From PBB1 sp965229345 (lineage in GTDB: Bacteria > Pseudomonadota > Gammaproteobacteria > Burkholderiales > Burkholderiaceae_C), in assembly GCA_965229345.1 (NCBI GenBank), contig OZ245872.1, positions 2,914,001 to 2,978,000 on the forward strand: a stretch of 64,000 nt of DNA, in the 5' to 3' direction. Under the pieces are notes generated by a model, which worked only from the letters and a program-made list of their open reading frames with translations, searched no databases and had not been told where the DNA came from. Numbering within the stretch: the first letter of the stretch is position 1; every line of letters starts with the position of its first letter. The position numbers and the translations under genes are program-made. Of this stretch, positions 28,596 to 37,493 are shown one piece after another.

Positions 28596-28948
28596 AGGCC
28601 CTGCTGCTGCACGCGTTGGTGACGGCGTTCATCGTCGCCGTCGGCCTGGCGCTCTACGACCGAACGGTTGTTCGCCCAGCCCTGATCGTCGGCGTGGTGG
28701 ATGTCGCCGAGGTGTACCGAACCAAGGAAGCCGAGTTCACGCAGATCCTCACCAAGACCAGCTCCGACGAGGATCGGCAGAAGGCTCTGCTGATGGCGCG
28801 TGCCTTCGCGCAGCGCCTGCCAGCCGCTCTCGAAGAGTTACCGCGTGACTGCGCTTGTCTAGTGGTTCTGAAGAGCGCTGTCGCCGGGCCGACGCCGCAC
28901 ATGGTCGAGCTGACTGCGTTGTTGCGCAGGAAGGTGGAGGCGCCATGA
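28592..28948 (+). CDS. trbI: TrbI-like transfer protein
   Basis: This 118-residue protein has one N-terminal membrane helix (about 6-24) and a periplasmic helical part. Position between traC and the S26 peptidase gene and size match F-type TrbI, which influences pilus retraction. It overlaps both neighbours by 4 nt. Sequence similarity is modest, so the assignment leans on context. Confidence 0.7.
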   Translation: MKALLLHALVTAFIVAVGLALYDRTVVRPALIVGVVDVAEVYRTKEAEFTQILTKTSSDEDRQKALLMARAFAQRLPAALEELPRDCACLVVLKSAVAGPTPHMVELTALLRRKVEAP

Positions 28949-29535
28949 CGCTCGAACTCGTTGCCGACGCACCCGCGTCACCACCCTCGGGCAGAAGGCT
29001 CACGGCCTGGCGCGGCTTTGCGGACTTCCTTCGCCATGCCCGTCGGCGCTGGTACTTGTACCTGCCGGTCTTTGCGATCTGGGCATTGGCCTACGTCCGC
29101 CTGTTCGTCGACCCGACGCCGCGCCTGCCGGTGGTTTTCAACTGGACGCCGAGCTTGCCGTACCGCGTGGCGCTGCTGATGCCGGCATCCGGTGCGCTGC
29201 GCCGGGGCGACTACGTGGTGTTTGCTTTCAACGGCGAGGCGCAGGCCGCCTATCCCGGTTTGCGGGGACAGCCCTTCTTCAAGATCGTGCGTGGCCTGCC
29301 GGGTGACGCGGTGACGGTGACTGGCCGCAGCGTGAGCATCAACGGCGAACCCGTCGGCATCGCCAAGACGCACGCCTATGACCATCGGCCGCTCGATCCC
29401 ATCGCAGCGACCGTCATTCCACCCGGGAACTACTACGTCCAAGGTACCAGCCCCGACTCGTTCGACTCGCGCTACGCCGCCAGCGGCTTGGTCCGGGCCG
29501 ACCAGGTGATCGGCACTGTGCGTCCCTTGTTCTGA
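28945..29535 (+). CDS. S26-family signal peptidase (TraF/TrhF type)
   Basis: This 196-residue protein has one membrane helix (about 36-54) followed by a LepB/TraF-like peptidase domain. The catalytic serine is probably in TPSLPYR (about residue 70) and the general-base lysine in FKIVRGLPGD (about residue 113). In SXT-like clusters this peptidase (TrhF) lies between traC and traW and is thought to process the pilin or other exported transfer proteins. It overlaps the trbI-like gene by 4 nt. Confidence 0.85.
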   Translation: MTLELVADAPASPPSGRRLTAWRGFADFLRHARRRWYLYLPVFAIWALAYVRLFVDPTPRLPVVFNWTPSLPYRVALLMPASGALRRGDYVVFAFNGEAQAAYPGLRGQPFFKIVRGLPGDAVTVTGRSVSINGEPVGIAKTHAYDHRPLDPIAATVIPPGNYYVQGTSPDSFDSRYAASGLVRADQVIGTVRPLF

Positions 29536-29545
29536 GGGCGATGTC

Positions 29546-29929
29546 ATGAGCACCATCATTCCGCGCATCGCTTCCCTGCTGGCTCTGGCACTTGCCATCG
29601 CTGGTGCTTCGACCATCGAATCGGCGCAGGCACAAGCCAACGTAGCGCCGGAGTCGCAGACGGATTCCGACGACATCCCGATCGCCGACTACTTGGCGTT
29701 GCTTGGTCAGATTGCGCCGGCCGCCGAAGAAGGCGCCAAGACCTACCTGGCCACCTTTGCGCAGCGCTGCGGTCGGTCCATGACCACGGGAGAGTTACGT
29801 CGTGCCATGTCCCAAGGTGACGGCGACCCGGTACTGATGGGCCTGATCCGAGCCAGCCACTTGCGTGACACGACTGCACGCGACCAGTTCGTCCAGCGAC
29901 TGCGTTGCCCGGGCAAGGGAGTTCGATGA
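29546..29929 (+). CDS. Secreted hypothetical protein of the tra cluster (127 aa)
   Basis: A signal peptide is evident (cleavage probably after AQAQA, about residue 30). The mature part is small and helical with two cysteines. No family is recognised. It lies between the S26 peptidase and traW, overlaps traW by 4 nt, and is therefore a probable periplasmic accessory factor of the transfer apparatus. Confidence 0.7.
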   Translation: MSTIIPRIASLLALALAIAGASTIESAQAQANVAPESQTDSDDIPIADYLALLGQIAPAAEEGAKTYLATFAQRCGRSMTTGELRRAMSQGDGDPVLMGLIRASHLRDTTARDQFVQRLRCPGKGVR

Positions 29930-30564
29930 TGCCGTCCCGCTGCTATCCGCTCCTGACGAGTCTGGGAATGCTGGTCGGTGCCGCTCCGGCGTATGCCGTG
30001 GACCTTGGTGTCATCGGCCCGACCTACGAAATCAGCGAGCCGCACCTGCTTTCGATGATCGAGCAGCGACTGCGCGAGAAGGAGCGCAGCGGAGAGCTCG
30101 CACGTCTGCAGGAAGACGCGAGAGCACGCGGAATCGCTGGCGTAACGAACCCTGCGCCCGTCGCGGGTCTGCGCGGAACCGAAACCGCGCGGACCTTCTA
30201 CTTCGATCCGAGCTTCACGCTCGACCGCAACATTCTCGGCCCGAAGGGCGAACTGCTGTTCCCGGCCGGCACGCGCAAGAACCCGCTGGAGGTCGTCTCG
30301 CTGTCGCGGCGCCTGCTCTTCTTCGACGCACGCGACCGGCGACAGGTCAGCCGTGCACAGGCGGTCATCACGGCCTACGAAGGGCGGGTCAAGCCCATCC
30401 TGACCGGCGGCTCCTACCTGGACCTGATGAAGGCTTGGCACACCCCGGTTTACTACGACCAACAAGGACTGCTGACGCAGCGCTTCGGCATCCGACACGT
30501 TCCCGCGCTGGTGTCCCAGGAAGGCTTGCGGCTGCGCATCGACGAGTTGGAGGTGACGCAATGA
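29926..30564 (+). CDS. traW: Pilus assembly protein TraW
   Basis: This 212-residue protein has a signal peptide (ending near AYAVD), the typical start DLGVIGPTYEISEP and the usual FFDARDRRQ and QGLLTQRFGIRHVPA segments. TraW is a periplasmic protein needed for pilus assembly and interacts with TrbC. It overlaps the upstream secreted-protein gene and traU by 4 nt each. Confidence 0.9.
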   Translation: MMPSRCYPLLTSLGMLVGAAPAYAVDLGVIGPTYEISEPHLLSMIEQRLREKERSGELARLQEDARARGIAGVTNPAPVAGLRGTETARTFYFDPSFTLDRNILGPKGELLFPAGTRKNPLEVVSLSRRLLFFDARDRRQVSRAQAVITAYEGRVKPILTGGSYLDLMKAWHTPVYYDQQGLLTQRFGIRHVPALVSQEGLRLRIDELEVTQ

Positions 30565-31583
30565 ACACGCGGCGCATCAGCTTCGCAGCACTTCTTGCTT
30601 GCCTCCTGGCCTTGTCTGTCGTGCCGACCCTGGCTGCAGGCACTGCGACCTGCACTGGCAAGTTCCCCAACCCGATCACCGACATCTGCTGGTCCTGCAT
30701 CCTGCCGCTCAGCATCGGCAGCGCGAGCATCGCCAACTTCGGCGATCAAGAGGACATCCCCAACCCGTCGAGCCCCGTCTGCAGTTGCGGCGTCAACCCG
30801 ACGATCGGCTTGTCGGTCGGCTTCTGGGAGCCGGCGCGCCACGTCGAGGCCGTGCGCAAGCCCTTCTGCCTGGTCTCGCTGGGCGGCGTCGATCTCGACC
30901 CGGGCGTCGCTGCCCCCGAGGGTGCGCGCTTCACCAAGTCTGAGGGCGATGGCGACGGCGGCAGCTTCTATCAAGCTCACTTCTACATCAACCCGGTCAT
31001 GTACTGGCTCGACGTAGTGACCGACTTCCCGTGCCTGGAACATGGATCGTTCGACCTCGCGTACCTGACCGAGGTCGACCCGCTGTGGAACGACGATGAG
31101 CTGACGCTGATCCTGAACCCGGAGGCGGTGCTGTTCGCCAACCCGGTGGCGGTGGCCGCGTGTGCGGCTGACTGCGTCGCCGCGTCGATCGGCTTCGGCA
31201 TCAAGGAGATGTTCTGGTGCGCGGGCTGCCAGGGCGGCATCTACCCGCTCGACGGGCACCTGCCCTACCACCTAGGTGGCGTGCGCACCGCAGCGCTGCT
31301 GGCCCAGCGCCTGACGGCCAAGATGCACCGCGAGCTGATCGCCTGGGGCTGGCATGGCACGCCGGGCCTGTGCGGGCCGTACTTCGAGCCGGTGATGGAC
31401 AAGACAGCCTACAAGACCCAGCTGACCTACCCGACCCCCAACACCGAGAAAGACGCCGGCAGGTGCTGCCAGCCCTTCGGCCGCACCACGGTGCTCTGGG
31501 GTGCTGGCAAGGAATACCCCGTGAAGGGCGAAGACTTCGCCTTCATATTGTTTCGGAAGAGGAACTGCTGTGTCGGCTATTGA
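30561..31583 (+). CDS. traU: Conjugative transfer protein TraU
   Basis: This 340-residue protein has a signal peptide and many cysteines, including CWSCILPLSIG near the start, CSCGVNP, and CC motifs at the end (GRCCQPFG, RNCCVGY). These are hallmarks of TraU, a periplasmic, disulfide-rich protein required for DNA transfer. It overlaps traW by 4 nt and trbC by 14 nt. Confidence 0.95.
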   Translation: MNTRRISFAALLACLLALSVVPTLAAGTATCTGKFPNPITDICWSCILPLSIGSASIANFGDQEDIPNPSSPVCSCGVNPTIGLSVGFWEPARHVEAVRKPFCLVSLGGVDLDPGVAAPEGARFTKSEGDGDGGSFYQAHFYINPVMYWLDVVTDFPCLEHGSFDLAYLTEVDPLWNDDELTLILNPEAVLFANPVAVAACAADCVAASIGFGIKEMFWCAGCQGGIYPLDGHLPYHLGGVRTAALLAQRLTAKMHRELIAWGWHGTPGLCGPYFEPVMDKTAYKTQLTYPTPNTEKDAGRCCQPFGRTTVLWGAGKEYPVKGEDFAFILFRKRNCCVGY

Positions 31584-32328
31584 AGTTCTTTGTCGGCGTC
31601 GGTGCACGTTCGCGGCCGCATGCTTGCTCGCCAGCGTGGGCGTCGTCCATGCGCAGTCGACGCCGACCGTCAGCGAAGCCGATATCGAACGTGCGAGGCG
31701 TGCGCAGCCCACGATCACCGAGCAGGACATCGAACGCGCCCGGAAGTCGAACCCGATGCCGAGCGAGCTTCAACTCGGGCAGGTGCCGAGGTCGGCAGGC
31801 CCGAGGATCGATGCGCTGCCGCAGCCCAGGACCAACGTGCCGATCGATCTCGAAGCGCTGGCCAAAGGCTATGCGTCACAGGTCGGCAACATGGATGCGG
31901 CACAAGGACTGGTCTCCGGCCCCGCACTGATGATCTTCGTCAGCCTGTCCATGCCCCAGGCGACGCTGCAGCGCCTGGTGGACCAGGCAGCGCGCGCCAA
32001 GGCGTCGATCCTCCTTCGCGGCCTGGTCAACGGCTCGATGCGCGACACCGTGGCGCGCGTGCAGGGGCTGATCGATCATCGGCAGGTTGCGGTGCAGATC
32101 GACCCGCAGGCCTTCGACCGTTTCGCGATCACGCGCGTGCCGAGCTTCGTGCTGATACGCGACGGCGCGCGGCCCAGGTCTTGTGCCAGCGGCACCTGCG
32201 CGCCGCCGGAAGGCTTCGTGCGCACCGCCGGCGACGTGAGCCTGGACTACGCGCTCGAACACATCCAGCGCGCGGCGCCGAAATTCGCCAAGGACGCCGG
32301 CGGCTTCCTCAAGCGGATCAAGGGATAG
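31570..32328 (+). CDS. trbC: Pilus assembly protein TrbC
   Basis: This 252-residue protein has a signal peptide (to about HAQS) and an F-type TrbC domain (LMIFVSLSMPQATLQRLVDQA; later VRVPSFVLI-like strand). It is a periplasmic thioredoxin-like-fold protein that works with TraW. The GTG at 31570, inside the end of traU, has GAGGA upstream, so translation is coupled to traU. Confidence 0.85.
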   Translation: MSAIEVLCRRRCTFAAACLLASVGVVHAQSTPTVSEADIERARRAQPTITEQDIERARKSNPMPSELQLGQVPRSAGPRIDALPQPRTNVPIDLEALAKGYASQVGNMDAAQGLVSGPALMIFVSLSMPQATLQRLVDQAARAKASILLRGLVNGSMRDTVARVQGLIDHRQVAVQIDPQAFDRFAITRVPSFVLIRDGARPRSCASGTCAPPEGFVRTAGDVSLDYALEHIQRAAPKFAKDAGGFLKRIKG

Positions 32329-32337
32329 GGGCCAGCC

Positions 32338-34731
32338 ATGCGCCGTCTCGTCATCTGGTTCACGCTCTTCTGCTTCGTCACGACGCAGACCGCGGCCGTG
32401 GCGGGTCCGCACGAGGAGGGCACCGCCTCCGGCCAAGCGGCCAATCCGGTCATTCGCGGCACCGTCAACGCGCCCTCCGCCTCAACCACTGTCCCGGGTT
32501 ACACCACGACGCCGCCCGAGACCACGTACTACGGCCAGCCGAATCTGTCCGGTGCGGCCAATGCACGACTCACAGCGTGCGCGTCCACACCCAACGATCC
32601 GGTCTGCCAGGCGCAGCGCGGCGCACTGTCGTCGGCCAACACGCCGCGCCCTGCTGTCTCGCCCTACGACCCTTCTGTCGTTGGCGCTCGCGACATCGCG
32701 CGCAACCCGTCGAACGTGCTGGGCAGCATCGCGTCCTACTACGTCGGCTGCACGACCGCCGACGTGACGACGCCGGCCGGCACCATCAACAAGGTCTGCA
32801 ACCGCTACAGCGGCATCGGCAACTACAGCTGCGCACGGTCCTTGACCGTCGAGCCTACGCGGACCACCAACTGCACACCAGGCGACTGGATCGCTCACGC
32901 CGCAGCGGGTCGCGCCGGGCTCGACGTGCAATGCGTGCCGGATCGGCCGGACAGCGCCCAGCACTTCCGCGTCACGCAGGACGGCGCGCCGCTGAGTTTC
33001 TTCAACGTGGACATGACCACGCCGGTGGTCTTCCCGGAGCTGGTTGCGGTGCTGAGCACCACCTATTCCGGAAGCACGGGGCAGCTGATCCGCACCGGCG
33101 TCTGGGCGACCGACAAGTCCTGCGCCGGCAGCACCTGCACCCTGACCGCGATGATCGCCGCCGAAGCGCAGGAGACTTGCACCGGCAGCGGCGACTCTGG
33201 CACCACCTGCACCAGCGTCGAGCCCTTCCTGAAGGTCTACGCGGCCTGCCGCGCCGGCACGCAGAGCGGCGACAACATCCAGAGCACGGTGTGCATGGGC
33301 GACAGCGGCTGCAGCACCACGGCGCTGGACGGCACCAAGTGCTATGCGCCGGCGGCCGACTCGGGCACGTACACCGGCACCGACATCACCGGCATGGTCC
33401 TTGGCTTCTCGTGGAACTTCGACGCGGATCGCGCCGTGGTCGGCTGGTCCGTGAACCCGGCTTACGGACCGATTCCGACCATGCGCCTGAGCTACACGAA
33501 GCCGGTAACGACGGTGACCACGACCGACCGCTGGGACGACCAGTGTCCTGCTCTGGCCACTGGCGGACGCTGCACGGTGAGCACGGCCAACGTCTGCACC
33601 GACGGCCCGGCGACCAAGGTGATCGACGGCGTGTCCGTCACGCGCGACTGCTGGGAGTACACGAGCACGCTGTCTTGCACCAGCGGGTCCCCTAGCGACG
33701 AATGCGCGGCACTGGCCAGCAGCGGCTGCACGCCGACTGCCAGCGCCTGCAAACAGATGAACGCCGGCACGGGGGTGTGCGAGGTCTACCAGGACACCTA
33801 CCGCTGCCCGGCGCCGGCGCAGACGAGCACCACCGCATCGAACTGCCCCGCCAATGTCTTCTGCCTCGGGTCGAGCTGCTTCAACACCTCGTACACGAAC
33901 GACGCCGACTTCGCGCGCTCGATGTCGCTGATGGAGGCGGCCCGCGAAGCCGGTGTGTACCTCGACACGGACCGGATGCAGGTCTTCAAGGGCGAGGCCA
34001 ACAGCTGCCGCGACCGCCTCTTGAAGAACTGCTGCTACTCGGACTCCGCCGGCGCCGGCATGAGCAACCAGAGCCTGTACGGCACCGGGTCTCGACTGGT
34101 CTACGACACACTCATGAACGCCGAGAACCGCGAGTTCATCTACCAGGGCGTGTCGGCACTGCTGACCAGTGGTGGCTTCAGCGGCTCGTTCACGAGCTAC
34201 GGCGTGACCGTCGCGGTCAACGGCACCGCCCTGCCCGCCGGATCGTCGGTGCTCTATGCCGGCGACAGCCTGGTGATCGCCTTCGACCCCTGGTCGCTCG
34301 TGATCGCCATCATCATCTACATCGTGATGTCGATGATGTCCTGCAACGAGGACGAAGGCCGGCTCGCGATGCAGGAGGGCGCGGGCCTGTGTCACAGCAT
34401 CGGCACCTATTGCTCGTCGTGCATCAACCTCTTTGGCTCGTGCGTGTCCTGCCTCGAACACAGGACCGGCAAGTGCTGCTTCAACAGCAAGCTCGCGCGC
34501 ATCGTCAACGAGCAGGGTCGGCTACAGGTCGCCAAGGGCTGGGGCAGCGCGGAGAACCCTGACTGCTCGGGCTTCACGGTGGCGCAGTTGCAAAGCCTGA
34601 ACTTCGCGGCGATGGACCTGAGCGAGTTCTACGCGTCCATCGTGCCGACGTTGCCGAACGTCGGTTCGCTTCAGAGCGGCAGCGCCGGGCGTGTGCCGAA
34701 TTGCTACTACGGACAAGGGCGTTGCCAATGA
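32338..34731 (+). CDS. traN: Mating-pair stabilisation protein TraN
   Basis: This 797-residue, very cysteine-rich protein has an N-terminal signal peptide (to about AVAGP). The C-terminal third has the conserved TraN block (CRDRLLKNCCYSD, GHRTGKCCF-like, CSSCINLFGSC). It is an outer-membrane adhesin for recipient contact. Tandem cysteine pairs explain the need for the DsbC-like and TraF thiol proteins in the same cluster. It lies 9 nt after trbC and overlaps the next gene by 4 nt. Confidence 0.9.
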   Translation: MRRLVIWFTLFCFVTTQTAAVAGPHEEGTASGQAANPVIRGTVNAPSASTTVPGYTTTPPETTYYGQPNLSGAANARLTACASTPNDPVCQAQRGALSSANTPRPAVSPYDPSVVGARDIARNPSNVLGSIASYYVGCTTADVTTPAGTINKVCNRYSGIGNYSCARSLTVEPTRTTNCTPGDWIAHAAAGRAGLDVQCVPDRPDSAQHFRVTQDGAPLSFFNVDMTTPVVFPELVAVLSTTYSGSTGQLIRTGVWATDKSCAGSTCTLTAMIAAEAQETCTGSGDSGTTCTSVEPFLKVYAACRAGTQSGDNIQSTVCMGDSGCSTTALDGTKCYAPAADSGTYTGTDITGMVLGFSWNFDADRAVVGWSVNPAYGPIPTMRLSYTKPVTTVTTTDRWDDQCPALATGGRCTVSTANVCTDGPATKVIDGVSVTRDCWEYTSTLSCTSGSPSDECAALASSGCTPTASACKQMNAGTGVCEVYQDTYRCPAPAQTSTTASNCPANVFCLGSSCFNTSYTNDADFARSMSLMEAAREAGVYLDTDRMQVFKGEANSCRDRLLKNCCYSDSAGAGMSNQSLYGTGSRLVYDTLMNAENREFIYQGVSALLTSGGFSGSFTSYGVTVAVNGTALPAGSSVLYAGDSLVIAFDPWSLVIAIIIYIVMSMMSCNEDEGRLAMQEGAGLCHSIGTYCSSCINLFGSCVSCLEHRTGKCCFNSKLARIVNEQGRLQVAKGWGSAENPDCSGFTVAQLQSLNFAAMDLSEFYASIVPTLPNVGSLQSGSAGRVPNCYYGQGRCQ

Positions 34732-35099
34732 AGACCACCGCATTCACGCTGTTGCTGGTCGCCACCCTGGACTGCAACGCCCAGGCGCCCGAACGCACGC
34801 CGGTGACGGATCCCCGTCCCTTGATGCTGGCGGCGATCCAGTCCACCGATGGCCAGGCCCGTGGCGTGTTGGCCGGCGATGTGGCCCATGCCATCTCCAA
34901 ACGCTTTGCGGCGAGCACACCGATCTTCATCGACGTGACAACCGAGCGTCGCTACGTGCAGACGGGCTGCAGCCGACTGAAGGTGACGTTCTGGCAGGAC
35001 GGTGTGCTGCTGCCCGGTGCGAAGGCGCCGCGCAAGCAGACCATCGAGTTCGGCATCAACTACTGCCTCGACGGCCTGCCGCCGAAGTCACTCAGCTGA
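34728..35099 (+). CDS. Secreted hypothetical protein between traN and traF (123 aa)
   Basis: The start at 34728 (ATGA overlap with traN) gives a signal peptide (ATLDCNAQA) and a small mature domain with two cysteines (TGCSRL and NYCLDG). No family is recognised. Its place between traN and traF suggests a periplasmic accessory protein of pilus assembly. Confidence 0.65.
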   Translation: MKTTAFTLLLVATLDCNAQAPERTPVTDPRPLMLAAIQSTDGQARGVLAGDVAHAISKRFAASTPIFIDVTTERRYVQTGCSRLKVTFWQDGVLLPGAKAPRKQTIEFGINYCLDGLPPKSLS

Positions 35100-35109
35100 A
35101 GAGGTCGAC

Positions 35110-35997
35110 ATGCTGCGTCCGCTCTTCTCATCCGCGTGCGTTGCTGTCTGGACCGCGTTGGCGCTGTCATGGCTTCCTGCCGGATCGTCGGCCCAAGACG
35201 GTGCTCGCAAGGAAGCTACGGCGGCCTCGCCCTACTGGTCGGATGCCTGGCGCGGCTGGCACTTCTACGAAGAGCCCGAGGCGGATGTCGAGGACGCCGC
35301 GCCGCCGCGCAAACCCGTCCCGCAGCCCGCCACGCCATCAGCCAAAACGCCACCCGGCAAGCCGCCGGAACTGGTCCAGTTCGAGCGCCTGCAGAAGACG
35401 CTGGAGGAGTACCGCAACGTTGCGATCATGCGGCCGACCGAGGCGAATGTGCGTCGCTACATGGAGCTCGAGGCCAAGGTCGTGACCCGCGCCTCGTACT
35501 TCGCCGACGTCGCGCAGCGCGTCGCCTGGGCCACACCCGAGCTCGATCCGACGCTGCAGGGCCGGCCGGTCAATGCCAAGGCGCTGGAGGTGTTCGAGCG
35601 CCAGCAGATCAGCGACCGCTCCAGCTCGATCGGCGCGCTGGGCCAGGACCACGTGCTGTTCTTTTTCTTCAGAGGCGACTGCCCGTACTGCCATGCCTTC
35701 GCGCCGACGCTGGCGGCCTTCCAGGACCGCCACGGCATCAAGGTGGTGGGCATCAGCGTGGATGGCGGCAGCATGCCGGGCTTCCCCGATGCACGCACGG
35801 ACAACGGCATCGCCCGCACCTTGCAGGTGACCCAGGTCCCCGCGGTCTTCCTGGCCCAGCCTTTCACCGGAAAGATCACGCCGATCGGCTTCGGCGTGTT
35901 GTCGGAAGCCGAGCTGCTCGAACGCATCGCCACCGTCTCGGCACCCGCCGCCGAAGTGATGCTGCCGAGCACCAGCCGGCATGTCGTCCTTCAATAG
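35110..35997 (+). CDS. traF: Conjugal pilus assembly protein TraF
   Basis: This 295-residue protein has a signal peptide and a thioredoxin-like C-terminal domain. Unlike many TraF proteins it retains a complete CPYC active site (FRGDCPYCHAF, about residues 191-194). The usual TraF start of the mature part (ASPYWSDAWRGWHFYEEP) is present. It is a periplasmic protein that probably assists disulfide formation in TraN, TraU or TraH. It is followed 9 nt later by traH with AGGAG. Confidence 0.9.
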   Translation: MLRPLFSSACVAVWTALALSWLPAGSSAQDGARKEATAASPYWSDAWRGWHFYEEPEADVEDAAPPRKPVPQPATPSAKTPPGKPPELVQFERLQKTLEEYRNVAIMRPTEANVRRYMELEAKVVTRASYFADVAQRVAWATPELDPTLQGRPVNAKALEVFERQQISDRSSSIGALGQDHVLFFFFRGDCPYCHAFAPTLAAFQDRHGIKVVGISVDGGSMPGFPDARTDNGIARTLQVTQVPAVFLAQPFTGKITPIGFGVLSEAELLERIATVSAPAAEVMLPSTSRHVVLQ

Positions 35998-36006
35998 GAG
36001 TCACCC

Positions 36007-37446
36007 ATGGCCCCCGAATCGATGAAGAAGTCCTGCGCTGTCCTGATGGCCGCGTTGCTCGCGGTCTCGCCGCTGCCGCTGCGCGCCGGCGACCTGAACG
36101 CGGAGGTGAACAACATGTTCAACAACCTCGGCGCGATCGGCAACTACACCGCGCCGGGTGCCTTCCGCGGCCAGACCTTCAACACCTACACCGGCGGCAG
36201 CCTCTTCATGCGCTCGCCGAACAAGGTCTACCAGCTCGCTGCCATCCAGTTCCCGAGCGCCAAGGCCGGCTGCGGAGGGATCGACGTGTTCGGCGGTTCG
36301 TTCTCGCACATCTCGTCGACCGAGTTCAAGAACATGCTGAGGAACATCACGGCGGCGCTGCCCGGCATCGCGTTCCAGCTCGCGCTGGAAGCGGTCTCGC
36401 CTCTGCTGGGCGGGCTGACCAAGTGGGCCAAGGGGCTGGAGACCTGGATCAACAACGCGCGCATCAATTCCTGCGAAACCGCCAAGGCCATCGTCAGCAC
36501 CGCGGCCGAGGCGACCGGCTACAGCTCGCAGGAAACCTGCGCCGACCTCGCCGTCGAGATGGGTCTGGAAAGCGATCGCGATGCGGCACGCCGGCGCTGC
36601 GCGACGGACCGCCCGAGCATCCTGGCGTCGGCGCGATCCTCGACCGACCCGAACGTGAAAAACAAGGCCCCCTTCGTCGGCAACCTGACCTGGAAGGCCT
36701 TGCAGTACACCGGCTCCTACCTCGACGACCAGGAACGCGAGCTGATCATGAGCATGGTCGGCACCATCGTCTACTACCCCGACGAGGCGGCACGCGACCC
36801 AGAGCCCATTGCACCGACCATCACGTCGATCAGCCAGTTGCTGTATGGGCAGAGCGCCGCGGCGGGGACGGATGTCGTGCAGCACATGTTGAAGTGCAAC
36901 GACTACACCAACTGCGACGTGGTGACGCTGAACACCGCCTACACCCACACGCCGTTCACCGCCAAGGTCGAGACGATGATGCGCTCGATCGCCGACAAGA
37001 TCGCCTTGCGCACCGCGATCCCGAACAACTCGGCCGAGGTGGGGTTCGTGAACCAGACCACCGAGCCGGTCTACAAGATGCTGTCGATCGGCTCGACGAT
37101 TCCCGGCTCGGGCCTGGCCGACAGCCTGATCGGCCAGTACCGCGACGTGATCGCCGCCGACTACGCCTACGTCTTCCTGGAGCGCAACCTGCGCCTGGGC
37201 ATGGCAGCGCTGGACAAGAACTACCAGCTGCAGCAGACCCAGCGCGATCAGGCGAATCGCGTTCGCGATCGCGCGCAGGCCATGCTGCTGCAGATCTCGC
37301 AGGAGAAGAACCTGCTGTATCAGAAGGTGGGCTCCTTCCGCGCGGTGTCCAGCCACCTGGAGGAACTGGAGCGGCAGTTGCGCTCGAGCATGCCGCAGCA
37401 CGTGATGGACATGCTGGGCCAGCAGGCGGCCTTCACGGGCCGGTGA
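36007..37446 (+). CDS. traH: Conjugal transfer protein TraH
   Basis: This 479-residue protein has a signal peptide (to about PLRAG) and the conserved TraH start (EVNNMFNNLGAIGNYTAPGA-like block). TraH is an outer-membrane or periplasmic component of F-type pilus assembly and interacts with TraF. A coiled-coil prediction is plausible in the last 90 residues (repeated Gln/Glu/Arg heptads). AGGAG lies upstream of the ATG at 36007. Confidence 0.95.
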   Translation: MAPESMKKSCAVLMAALLAVSPLPLRAGDLNAEVNNMFNNLGAIGNYTAPGAFRGQTFNTYTGGSLFMRSPNKVYQLAAIQFPSAKAGCGGIDVFGGSFSHISSTEFKNMLRNITAALPGIAFQLALEAVSPLLGGLTKWAKGLETWINNARINSCETAKAIVSTAAEATGYSSQETCADLAVEMGLESDRDAARRRCATDRPSILASARSSTDPNVKNKAPFVGNLTWKALQYTGSYLDDQERELIMSMVGTIVYYPDEAARDPEPIAPTITSISQLLYGQSAAAGTDVVQHMLKCNDYTNCDVVTLNTAYTHTPFTAKVETMMRSIADKIALRTAIPNNSAEVGFVNQTTEPVYKMLSIGSTIPGSGLADSLIGQYRDVIAADYAYVFLERNLRLGMAALDKNYQLQQTQRDQANRVRDRAQAMLLQISQEKNLLYQKVGSFRAVSSHLEELERQLRSSMPQHVMDMLGQQAAFTGR

Positions 37447-37493
37447 TCAGCCGGTGATGGACCGCAGACGCCAGCAACGACCGGAAGCCGACC

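Noticed and set aside
31590..34461. Long open frames overlapping trbC and traN (701 and 659 codons)
   Set aside because: Both are out-of-frame products of high GC content; trbC and traN have signal peptides and family motifs in the accepted frames.
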